DNA from: Cryptomeria japonica
Taxonomy: Eukaryota > Streptophyta > Pinopsida > Cupressales > Cupressaceae
Assembly (NCBI RefSeq): GCF_030272615.1
Contig: NC_081415.1
Span: 374,307,392-374,371,391, forward strand
DNA: 64,000 nucleotides
Direction: 5' to 3'
Shown: positions 24,801 to 35,537 of the stretch, piece after piece
Numbering within the stretch: the stretch's first letter is position 1
Layout: each line of letters begins with the position of its first letter
Translations under genes and position numbers: made by a program
Notes under the pieces: model-generated
The model's database searches: none
What the model saw: only the letters and a program-made list of their open reading frames with translations
Told to the model about the DNA's origin: nothing

Positions 24801-25114
24801 TGCAAGAACTCGAATTGCTAGATGAGTGTCGACAGGTGGCATTTGATCATCTCAAAGTGTATTAGAAGAGAATGTCCAAAGGATATAACAAGAAAGTTTG
24901 ACAAAGATAATTTCAGGTTGGTGATCTAGTTCTGAGAGAGAATCCAAAAAATCAATAGTTTTGCGACAATAAAGGGAAGTTTGAACCCAACTGGCTGGGT
25001 CCCTATATTGTTACTATAGTATTCGGCTCTGGTTCCTATCAACTCTCAAACTCAGAAGGAGAAAATCTCCATAAACTGATTAACACCATCCACTTGAAGA
25101 AATTCTTCGCTTAG
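21855..25114 (+). pseudogene. Gypsy 3 pol: RT, RNase H, second RNase H, integrase (broken)
   Basis: The frame begins just after the LTR and ends IHLKKFFA at 25114. RT: KAGFIRAIDYAEW and NFRDLNKACLKDDFPLPNID (about 22110-22265), MDGFSRYNQI, MPFGLKNA, and YVDD at 22496-22507. First RNase H about 22900-23250 (RAIYYISR, YTIIEKACLALVFA). Second, archaeal-like RNase H 23365-23730 with FFDGSFTQNGSGAG, EYEAL, YGDSQLVVNQ and ANRAVDAM, so the acidic residues are kept. Integrase: zinc-binding region (about 24060-24185, KTCEKCQ), FDLIGQI, VTNNGGQF where the second catalytic Asp appears as Asn, and GNGQAEMSNK. Internal stops are TAG or TAA, mostly where Gln or Trp is expected. Gag and protease are absent. 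Confidence 0.92.
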
Positions 25115-26789
25115 CATTCTTTGTGCTATCAACATGTACAACTAGAAAAAGTCTTGAAGAAATACTAAAAATTGGAAAGTCTTGAAAAAAATCAAAAAAA
25201 TCATAAAATACAAAAAAAAAATCATAAAAAGAAAAAAAATATATATAGAGAGAGAGAGAGAGAAAATGCCCTGGTGAAAACTTGGTAAATAGGCACCTTG
25301 GTAAAAAAATAAAAAATGAATCTCTGCCAAGCTAGCAGGTGAAAACCTGGCAAACAGGCACCTCTTGTACTCAAGCGCTCCATCTATCAATGCAACGTTG
25401 GCATTTCCCGCTTTCATGCATCTTTTTCTTTTTCTTGTACATATTTTTTAGTCACTTTCATGACATCCTGGTTCATTGAAACCCTCATGACTTGAAATGG
25501 ATCAGCATCCTAGTCTTAGGTTACTCGACAGAGCATATTACATATCCTAAGAAGTGTCAAACAAGTCATCTTTCTGCCAGTGAATCATGGTCATCCACTC
25601 TGAGTTAGTCACCTATCTCCTAACTACCAAAGAGTTTTTATCACTAAATAAACAAGCAAAACAACATAATGGAAAACAATCACTAAACAGTTTGAGCTAT
25701 GAATGAAAATTTTCTTTGTGTGTTGTCTTTTATATTGCTTTTCGATTATTATCCCTCTAAGTAACTCGAGGAAGTCTATTGTGACTAAGAGGAGCAAGGA
25801 TTGGGGGCATAATATTTTCTTTGTTTTCTACTTGTTGGAATGATCCCAATGATCTGGAAACATATAAATTAGCTGGGTGTCTGTGATAAGAGCCTTCACA
25901 ACAAGGTGAAATCACCTCACATACCTTGACTCCACTTATTTGTATGCTACAGGGAGGTCCATATCATTTTCTTTGTTTATTTAGAGGGAATTTCTTTATG
26001 ATGTAATTCGGGTCCCTGTGAAATCTTTCCAAGGATTTGAATGAAAAAAGGGTCATTGTGGACAAGATAATTAATATTGCACATTGGAAAAGAAAGGAAC
26101 TCTAACCTGCATGTTGTGTCCGTTATGCTCAGTGATGAATCTTAACTATTTTAAATCCAACGACTAGGTTTAGGTTGCATTTCGCATATCATTTTTCATA
26201 TCATTCTACATTTTTGTGAATTTAGAGTGATTTTGGTATGGTAATAATCTCTTTATCTTCTGAATGAGAGCTGAAAGCATCATCATTTCTTATGCTAAGT
26301 GGTCTATTTATCATCATTTCTTCGATCAAGTATTTGTGTTTTGAGATGTTTTAGCTGCATACATAACATTTAATATAGCTTCATACATTTCATTATTCAC
26401 TCATCTGCAATCATCTTATTGCATAGAAAAAAAAAGCATTGCGTTACTCATATTACTTAGTTGCACATTCATTTATTTGCATATGAAAAGACACAAAAAT
26501 AGACATCTATAATCATTTGCATTACATACATTCATATTGAAAAGAAATGCATACATATAGAACAAAGCATATAAAAGACATCTCATAAACGAATCAACAC
26601 AAGTACGATGAAGTCAAATCAGATCTCGTATATATATATATATATATATATATATCATGTCAAGTCTAAAGGTACAAAATGATGTCGAATGACATATACA
26701 AACTCCCATCGGAGCAAGAATCGTATAGGCTACAAAAAAATGGGTGTGTCTACAAAAATATATCTGAGCTACAAGAAGAATATCTAGCT
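25115..26789. other. Tat post-integrase spacer
   Basis: Non-coding. It contains the phrase gaaaacctggcaaacaggcacc and a partial second copy (about 25275 and 25341), which I recall as common after integrase in Tat-type elements, a (GA)n run at 25248-25263, and an AT run at about 26630-26654. No other feature seen. Confidence 0.55.
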
Positions 26790-28584
26790 CTGAGCCTCTC
26801 CCTCATTGCCTGGTAGAGGAGGAGGAGCCTAATGACTAGGATCCTGTCGAGGTACCCGAGCTTCCTCAAAATGTGTCATATACTGAGAATAAGGAATCAC
26901 TTGTTGTGCTACTAGAATTGCCATGCTATATGTTGCGACATAGTAGGCTGCCCTGTTGTTCTAATGTAAAACCTCCTGCTGGAGGGTGTCTCACTCTACT
27001 CTCATCACCATGACCAGATGATTGCACTCTTCTCTCAGCTCCATAGGTTGATGATCTCACTTCCCTAGCAGAGTCTGAGCCACTATCAACTGTGACTACA
27101 GCTCTACAAGATGTTCTCTCATCGATCGTCCTGTGTCTGTCCCCTACTCTCTTGCTGACTCTCCACTCCAATAGCACCCTTCTCCTCCCTCGATTGCCAG
27201 ACTTATCCTAGAGCTACTCACTCCTCCTCATCTCCACCCAATCTCACTCCTACTCTCCCAAGGGATCCACCCTCACCCCTTTGCTGTCCACCCTCAGCTG
27301 GAACCTTGCTGCTACTAGCACTAGGATTCCCACCTGTCTGCCTTAGAGCCTCGACTCTCTATCCTTGTCCCTGTCTCCGGCCTTGTCTTAGACCCTGTCT
27401 CTGTACCTGTGCGGGAGCATCATCCTCAATATCCTCAATGCGTGGTGGCTGCTCACTCGGATCAGTAAACCTAGGAAAAGGATGCTACTGGAACCACTCT
27501 CTGTACTAGGGCAATACCCTTGCATCTACTACATCATCCATATAATCCCATTTGAGGTGTTTTAGACCAATCAGCTCCTACATGGCTAAGGCATAAGATA
27601 ACCATGGAGACCATCGCTATCTCTCCTCATCCATGTAACGCGCATATGCTGTAAACTCCCGCGAGATCCCCTGAGGCCGGCCATATTGCCTCATCACTTG
27701 AGAAATGAGGAACCTCTCCACAATAGTCTGTGATCTCCCAATAAGTGGACGTGTGACAAAAAAGTCCCTGCAGACTAGCCTCCAGTCATCCCATGGCTCC
27801 AAACCTCTATAAGATCTCCACACTATGACTATCAAATCATCCAGCTATCACTACCAAAATATGTCTTGCCCAGATGGGGCTGTGTAATATAACTGGCATA
27901 CTTGTATATAATCGGCTGCCCAAGCTCTCTACTATCATCTACAATAGGCTGACAAATGGGAAGATGATCCCAAACCCAAACCTGTAAAATATATACACCT
28001 ACGGCCATGCTCCGACCATCTCTATATACTATCTCATACATCTCGCGATACATGTGAGCCAGCAAGCAACAACCCCGGTCAAGCCTCTAAGGGGTCTCCA
28101 TCAATCTCATCAAAATCCTACCCCAACCACACTGGAAACCCTACTATCCTCTATCTAGCATCAAAAAATAGCCTATGAATCCTGCTAGAACACATGCCAA
28201 AGGAAACTCCTCGTTGTATCTGCTCATAAATATGTCCCAACTAATGGAACGAGTTAAAATGTTAGGATCCTTGAAGACATGCCTCACTGCCTATAATCCT
28301 GGAAGGTAAACTGAATCACAATCCACCTTATCCCCAACAAAAGGGATACAAAGGATCCTATATACATCCTTGGGAATGATAGTCAACTCCCCCACCGGCA
28401 AATGAAACATGTTATGCTCTGAATGGAAACTGTCTACCAATGTCATGAGCATACCATGCTTCACATGGATATTTAGCAAACTAAGAAGATGAGTCAAACC
28501 ACATACATCAATATGAGCCTTCTCAACCTTAGATAAATGTCGAACTAATGCCATAGTAGGAAGATAAATGCATCTAAAGAGCAC
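26790..28584 (-). pseudogene. Antisense plant mobile domain (PMD) protein gene inside gypsy 3
   Basis: On the strand opposite pol, the frame from ATG at 28584 reads VCGLTHLLSLLN, FHLPVGELTIIPKDVYRI and CIPFVGDKVDCD (28291-28584). It continues through DIFMSRYNEEFPLACVLAG and LMRLMETP (28080-28280), then LQVWVWDHLPICQPIVDD (about 27930-27990), TYFGSDSWMI (about 27840) and RGLEPWDDWRLVCRDFFV (about 27720-27800). The FHLPxGExTI and VWxWxHLPI motifs are those of the plant mobile (aminotransferase-like) domain of MAIN/MAIL proteins and transposon-borne relatives. A frameshift lies near 27835 and TAG stops replace Gln at several points. A C-terminal tail rich in Gln, Arg, Gly and Pro continues to about 26790. 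Just upstream, minus-strand ttggttttttgcag (28602-28615) looks like a splice acceptor, so a 5' exon may exist. Confidence 0.8.
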
Positions 28585-28601
28585 AGGAGGTAATCAAACC
28601 T

Positions 28602-28615
28602 GCAAAAAACCAACA
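28602..28615 (-). promoter_or_regulatory. Possible splice acceptor upstream of the PMD frame
   Basis: Minus-strand pyrimidine-rich tract ending in cag, directly before the first in-frame codons. Suggestive only: no donor or first exon could be assigned in 28740-29340. Confidence 0.3.
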
Positions 28616-29579
28616 ACGAAGCATCATAAAACATTCCAAATGAGCCTACACGAGAAGTAAAACATCAAGCAAATCCAACTAAGTCAAATGCAAAATCAAA
28701 ATTTTAGGTTTAGACCTTCAAAAATTCTCACTATCTCCTGAACAACAAAACATAGAGGGATAGAATCTCATACTAGTCAGGAATAGATCTCATACGACAA
28801 AACAACCCCAAATGACAATTTATTAGACTTAGCACGACAAAATGGTCTTTTTACAGAACTGTCGTACGATAGAAGGGTGTGTCCCGAATGATAATTCTAA
28901 TGACTTCAAATGACACAAGATAATTTACTAGTTACTTGTACAAGATAGAATCCCGCCTCGCAGGATAAAACGTGAAACCCGACCCCAAACATGCGAAAAA
29001 GTTGAAAAATGAGCAAAAAAATTCAAAATTGAAAACATAAAGAGGCTTAAGATCGATCACTTACCATTGGCTCATAGTTTTGGGGTCGATTATGACATCT
29101 CTGACACTCAAATCAATGCTGACAAGTAGGGACCAACATTTTCTTCACATAAGGCTTTTTAAATTTTCAAACTTGGAGGGTTAAAATGATTTGAAAATGA
29201 CACTTTTGTCCCATATATAGCCAAAAACCTAATTTTTCAACTTGCTTCAATGGACATGAAAAGTGTACCCTTACTAATTCGCCCGCTCTGATTCCATTTT
29301 TGGGATTGAAATCAAAATTTGAGATCATTTTGCTAGTCAATTTCACAATTTGGATCACTTAACGCTCTTTCCATCAAATGCTCATTCTTTCTTCAAATTG
29401 CGCTCAATTTCAACATTGAATCTTAATTCAATTTCATTTCTACACATCAATTTTACGATCAACTCTGTGCTCAATTTTTCATCAATCAACATCGATTCTT
29501 CAAATATTCCTCACAATCAATTTGTGCTCAAATAACTTATTTTCGCCACACAATTGCCTATGATCAAGTACCCTCACTA
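28616..29579. other. Non-coding stretch between PMD frame and 3' repeats
   Basis: No coding frame recognised on either strand. It would hold the promoter and any first exon of the antisense gene, but nothing specific can be identified. Confidence 0.4.
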
Positions 29580-30220
29580 TTTTTTCGATTTCGTTCCCGA
29601 GGGGGCATACTTACGACCTTATGACCTCACATCTCACATGTCGAGAACATTTTTTTTTTCCCAAATCTTCAGCAAATGTCGAGCAAAATCTTTTCAACTA
29701 AAGAAAATCAATTCTTATTGCTAAGGGGCATCTCAACTTCATCACTTCACATCAAATTGAGATCTCTCGATCATTTGAATTCGAATCAATCGCTAGGGGC
29801 ATATTAGTTTCATCACTTAAAATCAAGCTGATATTTATATTTCATCTAAATCAATCTCTTAACGTTAATCAGTTTTATCGCTTTACATCAAACTTATTAT
29901 TTGTTTAAACTCAATCAAAAGTTTAAAGAGTATCTTTGATCACACTCAATCTAAGAAGGTGTTCAGTATTCATTTCTTGATCAAGCTGAACAGTTTATCT
30001 TCATCATGTCTTGATCAATCATGTTCAAGATCAATTTTTATCATCACTCACTGTGTCTAGATCAATCAAGTTCTAGATCAGTAAGATCCTCTTCTTGATC
30101 AATCAAGTTCAAGTTCAGTATCTTTTGTTTCTATCATTCCTTAGTTCAATCAAGTTTGGGATCGATATCATTTTAATCTAGTTCATGATCATTCAAGTTC
30201 AGAACTGGCATCTCCTAGAC
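29580..30220. repeat. Degenerate tandem repeats in the gypsy 3 3' region
   Basis: Two sets. At 29598-29805 a ggggcat purine motif recurs three times (about 29600, 29724, 29797), each time followed by a phrase like catcacttcacatcaaa. At 30014-30210 a motif like atcaatcaagttcaagatca recurs five times, starting near 30014, 30061, 30098, 30145 and 30188, so at 37-47 bp spacing. Copies are diverged. Variable tandem repeats before the 3' LTR are a documented trait of Tat/Ogre elements. Confidence 0.7.
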
Positions 30221-30262
30221 ATCACACATTCTTTGAACCAATGCACTGCTCACACATTAATT

Positions 30263-30276
30263 CAAAGAGAGGCAAA
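30263..30276 (+). other. Probable polypurine tract of gypsy 3
   Basis: caaagagaggcaaa directly before the 3' LTR. Mostly purines, in the right place for plus-strand priming. Confidence 0.55.
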
Positions 30277-31412
30277 TGTAATACCCTAAAAATGGTCATC
30301 TAAACCATGGGCCCCTAATCTTGACAACATCACAAAGGTCCTAACCAAAGGCATTAAATCAATCTTGAGCACATTATTAATTCTTTAATCATCAAATATC
30401 ACATGGCAAATCAATTACTCAATATTAATTAAATATTCATATAATTAATTGAACCATTTCCAAGAATATCATTTTGATCAATTATCCTATTTTAATTTAT
30501 TAAATATCCTTGCATATTTAATTAATTAATAAAATTGCCATTTAATCATGCAAAAGGAATTAATTTATTACAAAAGAGGAATTAATTACAAAGCAAGAGT
30601 TGAATTGAAATTAAATAAAAAGAATTGAATTGAGAGAGAAATCAAACTTGAGATATTATTTCTTTTTCTAAATTTAGAACTTGAAATTAGAAAAGCAATT
30701 AAATTGAATTATTGAATTATTCTCTAAAATTAGAACTCAAAGCTTTTCAGAAAAAGAAGTTCAGTTGCATTGAAAAGATTCTTTTCTTGAATAAATCAAA
30801 TATATGCATGAAATTATCTATTTTTATCACAAATGCATGGAATTAATTTAATATTATTTCCAATGCAACTTAAACTTCTAATTTGAATGCATTTCAATTA
30901 AACTATAATTGGAATCTATATCAAGGTTAACTAAACCGGATTTCTCAATTATTTTCAATTAATCCTAAATTGAGATTTTTATTCTGTAATTCTCTATAAA
31001 TATACTCTTCAGCTCTCATTCCAATTCACCCCAAAGATTTTTGAGATCACGCTTGGAGATTATTATCACGCTAATTTCGCTCTGGAGTCATTGAAGATTA
31101 TTGTGCTTTTTAGATTATTTGCATCCATTTTACATCCATTATTGCTTGAATTGATTATTTGCTTGAATTATTCATCCATTTTGCATCCATATAGTTAATA
31201 TCATATAGATTAAATCCTTCATCTTGGTGTAGTCTAGTCACTGGTATTGCTTATAAAAAATCTGAGAGCAATCTTATACTCGCATCTTTTAGAAGGCAAT
31301 TAGTGGCTTTGTTATGGTTTATTATTGATTGATTATTATTTACTAACCATACATGTAATGACTTAATTGAAGTGATGTTCTTACAGCTACATACCACTTT
31401 TTCACACACACA
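30277..31412 (+). repeat. 3' LTR of gypsy 3
   Basis: 1136 bp, TGTAATACCC...CACACACA, followed by the acaat duplication at 31413-31417. Confidence 0.92.
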
Positions 31413-31417
31413 ACAAT

Positions 31418-31690
31418 GTCCCGAGATAATCATAGGGAAGGGACATTGGCAACCTAGAGGATCTTGGTGGGTTTTAGGTGAGAATGCCATTCTCAAAAGT
31501 GCATCCAAGTGAAATGTGGCAAAAGTGGAGGGTCGACTCTCAATTAACTAGGACACAAAAATAAAGAAGAGAAAACCCGAAGGGAAGCTAAGGATTTTCA
31601 TCCACACCTACTATAATCCTCTATCCGACATTGAACAATTTTCTCAAGAACTTCTCATTTGTTAATGAGATCAACCCATTCATCTAAAAT
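31418..31690 (+). pseudogene. Unidentified coding relic, right part
   Basis: Continues the frame of 20513-20719 after removal of gypsy 3: GRDIGNLEDLGGF, then VRMPFSKVHPSEMWQKW and VDSQLTRTQK, with TAA/TAG stops at positions that fit lost Gln codons. The frame ends in stops by about 31690. Family unknown; it may be chance. Confidence 0.3.
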
Positions 31691-32117
31691 ATTTTTTTTG
31701 GCTTAGCTTATTGTTCTCTAATTTTTAGAGGATGAGAGTTTTCCCTTTCCTAGTATTTTTGACTCTCCCCTTTTATGGTCATTCTCGAGGTAAGATGTAA
31801 GAGCCTTGAGCTAAACATATCTAGCATATATTTAGGGGTTCTAATTTTCACTATACGAGACAACCAAGTTGTGAAGGTAAAATTCACACATTCAGTTTTG
31901 CATTTCTGGTGTGGTCTTTGAATAAGTAATTCAAAGTGATCTAGTTGTAATGATAGAAATAGGTGCATCACTAAAAGGATTAATTATTTGAAAAATAAAA
32001 TAAAAATCTTACAAGTAAAGGACATATACTTGGGTTGGTGGTATATATGGTATAAAGTGACAATGATAAGCTATTGTAAAACTATAAAGATCCAACCACA
32101 AACAATCTAAGTCCTGT
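31691..32117. other. Background sequence left of the outer gypsy element
   Basis: Non-coding, A/T-rich. The last five bases (cctgt, 32113-32117) should be the target duplication of the outer element, but the partner lies beyond the window. Confidence 0.4.
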
Positions 32118-35100
32118 TGTCACATGGATTTGCACCCGATGCAAGATTGAAATTCCTGCAATCCAGTGACGCATTGGACTACTCTTAGGTTGTGGGCATC
32201 CTATTATGAGAGAAGACCTCTGGATTATAGGCCAACTTCCTATTTGATCACCTAAAGAACTTAAATGAATTTCTAAGAAAAGGGAAGAAGGATATGCATG
32301 AAACTGAAAATTAACTACTACTAGGTGATCCACCAATGATAAAAGACCTACAAACTTCTTACAAATCCACAAGATAACCAACTAATGAAACTACTTAAAC
32401 TCACAACTCAAACATACATGTTTGCATAAATGATTCTCTTGAAAGGCTAGCTTACTGATGTTCACAAAAAGGAGAATAATAATGTTCCCACAATTTTGAT
32501 GCAACAGAATCACATACACAATCAGAGACTTGCACTATAACATGTACCTCAGCCCTAAGCATCTGAAGAAACTAAGATAAAATAAAGGATTCTACAAAAA
32601 GAATCACAAAATTTTAATCAAAACGCTTACAATAATAACACTTAGACCAAACAATTTAAGGAGGAACTCAACTTCTTTATTGAAAACAAGGAACTTTATA
32701 CATTACAAATCTAGAAAAAACTCCTAAAAATGAGCTACAGGAGCCTGAGTATCTTTAGCTACACAATCTCAAAACTCCCAAACTCCTTACAAAAGAGTGA
32801 AAAACAAACACTTATACCAAAGCTTGCAAAAAATTCAAAAAATTGAATTTTTGGCTCCAAGATGGATCATTTGTCATCAATTTTAAGCTTTTCCTCAAAA
32901 TCAGGGGGCTTAACTGAGAGAGAAACTCTTCCAAAACTACAAAAAAGAGTAGCCAAATTGAACACAACTTCACGTCATTTCGCATTGAGTTCACCTGGAT
33001 GCTACTGGTTACCTGACCATTTGATCTAGCCATCTGCATTAACCGTCAGCACATAATAGAAACTGTCGGGACTACTGACAGCTTGTAGCTATGTTGCAAG
33101 GATTAACCTTTACACACCTTTTCATTACCGTATAGTGATAGTGCTTAGATCTTCAGGAACCTGTTCATCTTTTAACCACTCTTCTTTTTACTTTTATCTC
33201 TCCTGTTGCTCTCTTCATCCTGGGCCCATGGGAATGAGCAACGATAATGACCTTTAAACCATTGAACCACTTTGAACTAGTTCAAAGTTCAAGTTCAAAG
33301 TTGATTTAAAAAATATAGACATCCGCTTGTCTGTAGACTTTTGCCACATGTCAGCTTCTGATTTGCTCGCAGGTCCACTTTGTCTTCCATCTGGACTTGG
33401 TTTGACTTGGTTCTTCATCTTCTCTCTACCACGTGGCACATCCTCATTCATTTTGAGTCCACCTGGATGACCACCTCAACTTTCACCTTGCTAGTTGCCA
33501 AGTTGCATGAGATAACCAGTGAGCATCTTCATCATGCGATATAGCGACAGTCGTTGATCTGTCCTCAAACTGTTCAATCTTTAACCTCTTAGCCGCTCAC
33601 CTTTTTCACACGTTCTTTGTCACCAAGTCACTATGATAACTAGCGAGCTTCTTTCTATAGCAATATAGAGATGCTCATTAGATCTTTCCTGATCTACTCG
33701 GTCTTTAGTCTCTCTAAGCATCTATGCCATATGTCAATCTCTGGTTTGCCACCTGATCCACCTAAGAACGGCCTCATCCGCCACCTCAGCACCACTGGAC
33801 CCACCATTTTACTTTGGTTTATTCGGCATCAATATTTTGGCCAAACTACCTCCCTCGGCGAATAATTTTTTATGTCTCATTGAAACTGCAGTTTCATCGA
33901 TACCTTTTATTTTGATGAAACCAATGCATTCAGTGAAACCATTTAGAGATCTATCGCGGCCAAGGTTTGTTCAACATTCACCTTGATGACATGCCACCTA
34001 TCATGAGGCATGTCACCATGTGTCACCTTATGATACGCTCATTGTCCATGTCAACACCACCTAACCTGCCACCTATCACGAGGGTATTCATTCCGGGCAC
34101 TTCATAACCATGGTACAATGACAGTAATGGATAGCCCCAGAATGTCACTCCACCATCTGATCTTCCTTGATCTGTTGTTGATCTTAGCGATCTGCTCAAG
34201 CTTTAAATTTCCCTTTTTGGTGCATGCTTTGTCACCAAGTCACAGAGAGTATTTGGCGATTATCTTCCCATCGTGACATAGTGATAGCCGTCAGATCTTT
34301 CTTGATCACCGTTGATCTACCTAAATCTACTCGGTCTTTAGTCTCTCTAAGAGGCTCTCTCTTATACCCCGGTGTCACCATGTGGCACACCTCTATTTTT
34401 CTACATGATCCACTCGAGCGCCACTTCAACTTCCACTTGGATGCTACCTTACCAGTCGCTAAGTCGCGGTAATTAACAGTCGATCACTTTCACATAGCGG
34501 TATAGCGATGACCGTCAGATCCTTTGCAACCTGCTCACCTCTTAATTTGCCCTTTCACTGCAAAATTTGGTTTCTTTGAGATGCATGCGCATGCGAGAGG
34601 CCCACCAACACTGAATTTCTCCTTTTCAAAACACTGTAAGCTTTGACACTAAGGATATATGCGACCTTGCATATAAATGTGATAAATTTCCTCCGTTCGG
34701 CCAATGTGGGATAAATGGTCCTTCTTGGGCCTTTCCTCTGTCACGTGACCCCTGCAGTTTGCTTTTACCTGAAGGTTTCTGAGCCTCTCCAAATTTAAAA
34801 ATGAATTTTGCAATGGAGCATGAACATTTATGTGATCTATCTATCTTTGCAACATTCATCTCCATAAACATGCTGGGCTCAACCCTTGTGGGAGCCACAT
34901 TTTAACCCACATGAAGCAAACAAGTTAGACAAAAACATGTATTATTTTCATATTTAGCACTTGTTTCTCCTTCTAAGGCATATTCAGCTTGTAGCAAAAA
35001 TAGGTAACATTTTCGACAACATCTGCCATATGTTTTCCTGCTAAACATTTTGACCAGCTTCCTTATGCATTCCATTGGGCCCAAAGTCACTAAGACTGAT

Positions 35101-35131
35101 AGAAAATTGAAACAACACATCACACATGACT
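32118..35131 (-). repeat. 3' LTR of gypsy 4 (right end approximate)
   Basis: The left end is fixed by its identity with the 5' LTR start at 63985. The right end is inferred from ctgca at 35127-35131, followed by the pyrimidine tract ctctcttttctctt, whose complement would be the polypurine tract. That makes an LTR of about 3.0 kb. It holds diverged internal repeats (33120-34560). Open frames in it have no recognisable product. Confidence 0.55.
33120..34560. repeat. Diverged internal repeats in the gypsy 4 LTR
   Basis: A motif like tatagcgatagccgtcagatct recurs near 33131, 33538, 33662, 34277 and 34497. The longer phrase ctcggtctttagtctctctaag occurs at about 33699 and 34340. A gccacctatcatgagg-type phrase occurs at about 34012 and 34070. 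Unit spacing is irregular, which suggests repeated partial duplication. Confidence 0.6.
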
Positions 35132-35537
35132 GCAGAAACTCTCTTTTCTCTTAAAAACCTATCCTAATCTATGGAGTATAGGTGTGTGGTTTATGGCAGT
35201 GAGATTAACACCTTACTGTCATGAATAAGGCATGCATATTGATAGATTAGGATAGGACAAAACAAAAAAACACTTTTGAAATACTGCAACTATTTATTGC
35301 AGCTATATGGGGGAGATGGCTTTTGTGCATGAGAGGGGATAAACATATTCCTTGTTTCATATGATGGGCACCTCTTTTTATAGCTTTGATGGATTGCAAT
35401 AGTATGACTCTCATTACTCCTCCTGAACTATGCACTAGGCACTTAGGGAAAACAAAACTACAAACTGACCTATTGTGCAAAGCACTTATTACCACTAGGA
35501 AAACTGAAATATGTACAAATTTTAGGCATACCTCAAA
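35132..35537 (-). other. Gypsy 4 3' untranslated region
   Basis: Non-coding between integrase and LTR. The minus-strand purine tract at 35134-35147 is the probable plus-strand primer. Nothing else recognised. Confidence 0.45.

Larger units (their letters stand above)
20720..31412 (+). mobile_element. Gypsy 3: Tat-type Ty3/gypsy element with an antisense PMD gene
   Basis: A 10.7 kb element with nearly identical LTRs (20720-21854 and 30277-31412) and perfect acaat duplications. Inside are RT, RNase H, a second RNase H and integrase (21855-25114), then about 5 kb between integrase and 3' LTR. Two RNases H in the order RT, RNase H, second RNase H, integrase and a long 3' region are hallmarks of the Tat clade. 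Gag, protease and the normal primer site are missing: the RT-side coding sequence begins almost at the LTR edge. On the opposite strand the 3' region carries a plant mobile domain gene (26790-28584) and then degenerate tandem repeats (29580-30220). Confidence 0.92.

Noticed and set aside
25142-25417. Minus-strand 91-residue frame rich in Phe and Leu
   Set aside because: Low-complexity A-rich sequence read backwards.
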